From: DAOSWM01 sp035380045
Lineage (GTDB): Bacteria > Bacteroidota > Bacteroidia > Bacteroidales > Tenuifilaceae
Length of the DNA stretch: 64,000 nt
Assembly (NCBI GenBank): GCA_035380045.1
Contig: DAOSWM010000005.1
Span: 36,087-100,086, forward strand
Direction of reading: 5' to 3'
The notes under the pieces are model-generated. The model searched no databases, was not told where the DNA came from, and saw nothing but the letters and a program-made list of their open reading frames with translations. This document shows, piece by piece, positions 63,189 through 64,000 of the stretch (positions are counted from its first letter, which is position 1; each line of letters begins with the position of its first letter). A program made the position numbers and the translations under genes.

Positions 63189-63884
63189 GTGCACGAAAAT
63201 AACTGCAAAGTATGTTTAGCCTCGTATAACTCAGTGTTTAAAGCACTGACATCCGAGGAGCACAACCACTTAAACTCCGATAAGGTTTGTGAAAACTATA
63301 AGCGGGGCAAAATTATTTACTCCGAGGGCAGCCGAATTGCGGGTGTTTTTTGTATAAATAGCGGAGTTCTAAAAATTTATAAAACCGGCAGCGATGGCAA
63401 AGAGCAGATAGTTGCTTTTGCCAAGGGGGGCGATATTATTGGATACCGTTCCGTGTTAAGCAACGAACCCGCTTGTACTACGGCTCAGGTTATTGAGGAT
63501 GCAAAAATTTGCTTTATTCCTTCGGAAGTTATTTTTCAGCTAATACGTTCCAACGGCGATTTTTCCATTGGCTTACTGCAGCTAACCTGTCGCGAGCTTA
63601 ACCAGGCCAACAGCTTCATTAAGGATATTGCACAAAAATCGGTTCGCGAACGTTTGGCCGAGGTTCTGCTTATGCTTCAGGATACATTTGGATGTAACAG
63701 CGAGGGCTTCCTTAACATTATTCTTACCCGTGAGGAGTTCTCGAACATTGTTGGAACTGCTACCGAATCGGTAATTCGTCTGCTATCCGATTTTAAGAGC
63801 GATGGAATTATTTCCATGAACGGAAAGCGCATAAAGATTGAGGACAAAAACTACCTGGAAAAAATTTCCAAATCGTTCAACTAG
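63189..63884 (+). CDS. Crp/Fnr family transcriptional regulator
   Basis: 231 residues. An N-terminal cyclic-nucleotide-type effector domain (about 25-140; YKRGKIIYSEGSRIAGVFCINSGVLKIYK) is followed by a dimer helix and a C-terminal winged helix-turn-helix (ILTREEFSNIVGTATESVIRLLSDFKSDGII). The N terminus has a CxxC pair (Cys6, Cys9 in NNCKVCLASYNSVF) with Cys34 nearby. This resembles a motif in many Bacteroidota Crp/Fnr proteins, but it is not the classical FNR four-Cys set. The start is GTG at 63189. The effector and target genes are unknown. It is convergent with ruvB, 15 bases away. Confidence 0.92.
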   Translation: MHENNCKVCLASYNSVFKALTSEEHNHLNSDKVCENYKRGKIIYSEGSRIAGVFCINSGVLKIYKTGSDGKEQIVAFAKGGDIIGYRSVLSNEPACTTAQVIEDAKICFIPSEVIFQLIRSNGDFSIGLLQLTCRELNQANSFIKDIAQKSVRERLAEVLLMLQDTFGCNSEGFLNIILTREEFSNIVGTATESVIRLLSDFKSDGIISMNGKRIKIEDKNYLEKISKSFN

Positions 63885-63899
63885 CCTTCAATTCCAAAT

Positions 63900-64000
63900 T
63901 TAGAATAGTTTTCCTTGCCGGGTAAAACCTTCCATTCCCAAATGTTTTACTGCCAAAGCAGTAATTTCTCGTCCTCGTGGTGTTCTGTTCAAAAATCCTT
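63900..64000 (-). CDS. ruvB: Holliday junction helicase RuvB, C-terminal end (partial)
   Basis: The last 32 codons and stop of a minus-strand gene that continues beyond the window. The translation contains GFLNRTPRGREITALAVKHL, the conserved C-terminal winged-helix end of RuvB, where GFL(Q/K)RTPRGR contacts DNA. It ends EGFTRQGKLF. RuvB is the AAA+ motor of branch migration with RuvA. Only the tail is visible, so completeness cannot be judged. Confidence 0.8.
   Translation of the reverse strand, partial: GFLNRTPRGREITALAVKHLGMEGFTRQGKLF

Noticed and set aside
1..64000. tRNA, rRNA, CRISPR, insertion sequence or phage genes
   Set aside because: I looked for T-loop motifs, regularly spaced repeats and transposase or integrase motifs and saw none; a tRNAscan or covariance search could still find something I missed.

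Overview
The window looks like a chromosomal piece of a Bacteroidota bacterium (Bacteroidales/Marinilabiliales-like is my best guess). Reasons: low G+C; a SusC-like TonB receptor paired with a DUF4249 lipoprotein; DUF4254, DUF4271 and DUF4292 proteins; few Shine-Dalgarno sequences; and repeated perfect matches to the Bacteroidota -7 promoter element TAnnTTTG. There are no rRNA or tRNA genes, insertion sequences, CRISPR arrays or phage genes that I can see. No function here was tested by a database search.

Layout. (1) 102-14681: six tandem same-strand genes for membrane proteins of one architecture: signal peptide, periplasmic TPR array, one transmembrane helix, coiled coil, cytoplasmic SpoIIE/PP2C phosphatase. 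(2) 14682-18380: a cyclic-nucleotide-binding histidine kinase, and a divergent CACHE-HAMP-GAF-PAS sensor that lacks an output domain. (3) 18484-21761: a TonB-dependent receptor broken by a one-base frameshift, and its DUF4249 partner. (4) 21826-25979: a U32 (TrhP-like) protein, a translationally coupled DUF4254/GT9/ferredoxin operon, and a universal stress protein. (5) 26029-33048, minus strand: mnmH, rsgA, a YitT protein, a polyprenyl synthase, an RND/MMPL transporter and a rhomboid protease. (6) 33100-38603, minus strand: two more TPR-SpoIIE phosphatases followed by a beta-propeller protein. (7) 38736-42516: an AsmA-like protein and a histidine kinase. (8) 42513-53132, minus strand: an S41 protease, yidD, rnpA, hemD, DUF4271, uvrC, ade, mnmG, ybeY and an RsbW-like kinase. 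Two parS-like palindromes lie between ade and mnmG. (9) 53226-61106, minus strand: an envelope operon (patatin/beta-barrel, flippase, dut, TPR lipoprotein, DUF4292, EnvC-like). (10) 61196-64000: a lipoprotein cyclophilin, pheS, a Crp/Fnr regulator, and the C-terminal end of ruvB running off the window.

How it may fit together. The unusual part is eight periplasm-sensing SpoIIE phosphatases within about 38 kb, with an isolated RsbW-type HATPase in the same window. In known partner-switching systems, SpoIIE-type phosphatases dephosphorylate a STAS antagonist that then captures an RsbW-type kinase. No STAS protein or sigma factor is visible here, so this link is only a hypothesis. Most of the rest is housekeeping: tRNA wobble-U34 modification (mnmH, mnmG, probably the U32 protein), ribosome maturation (rsgA, ybeY), DNA repair (uvrC, ruvB), envelope assembly and heme synthesis.
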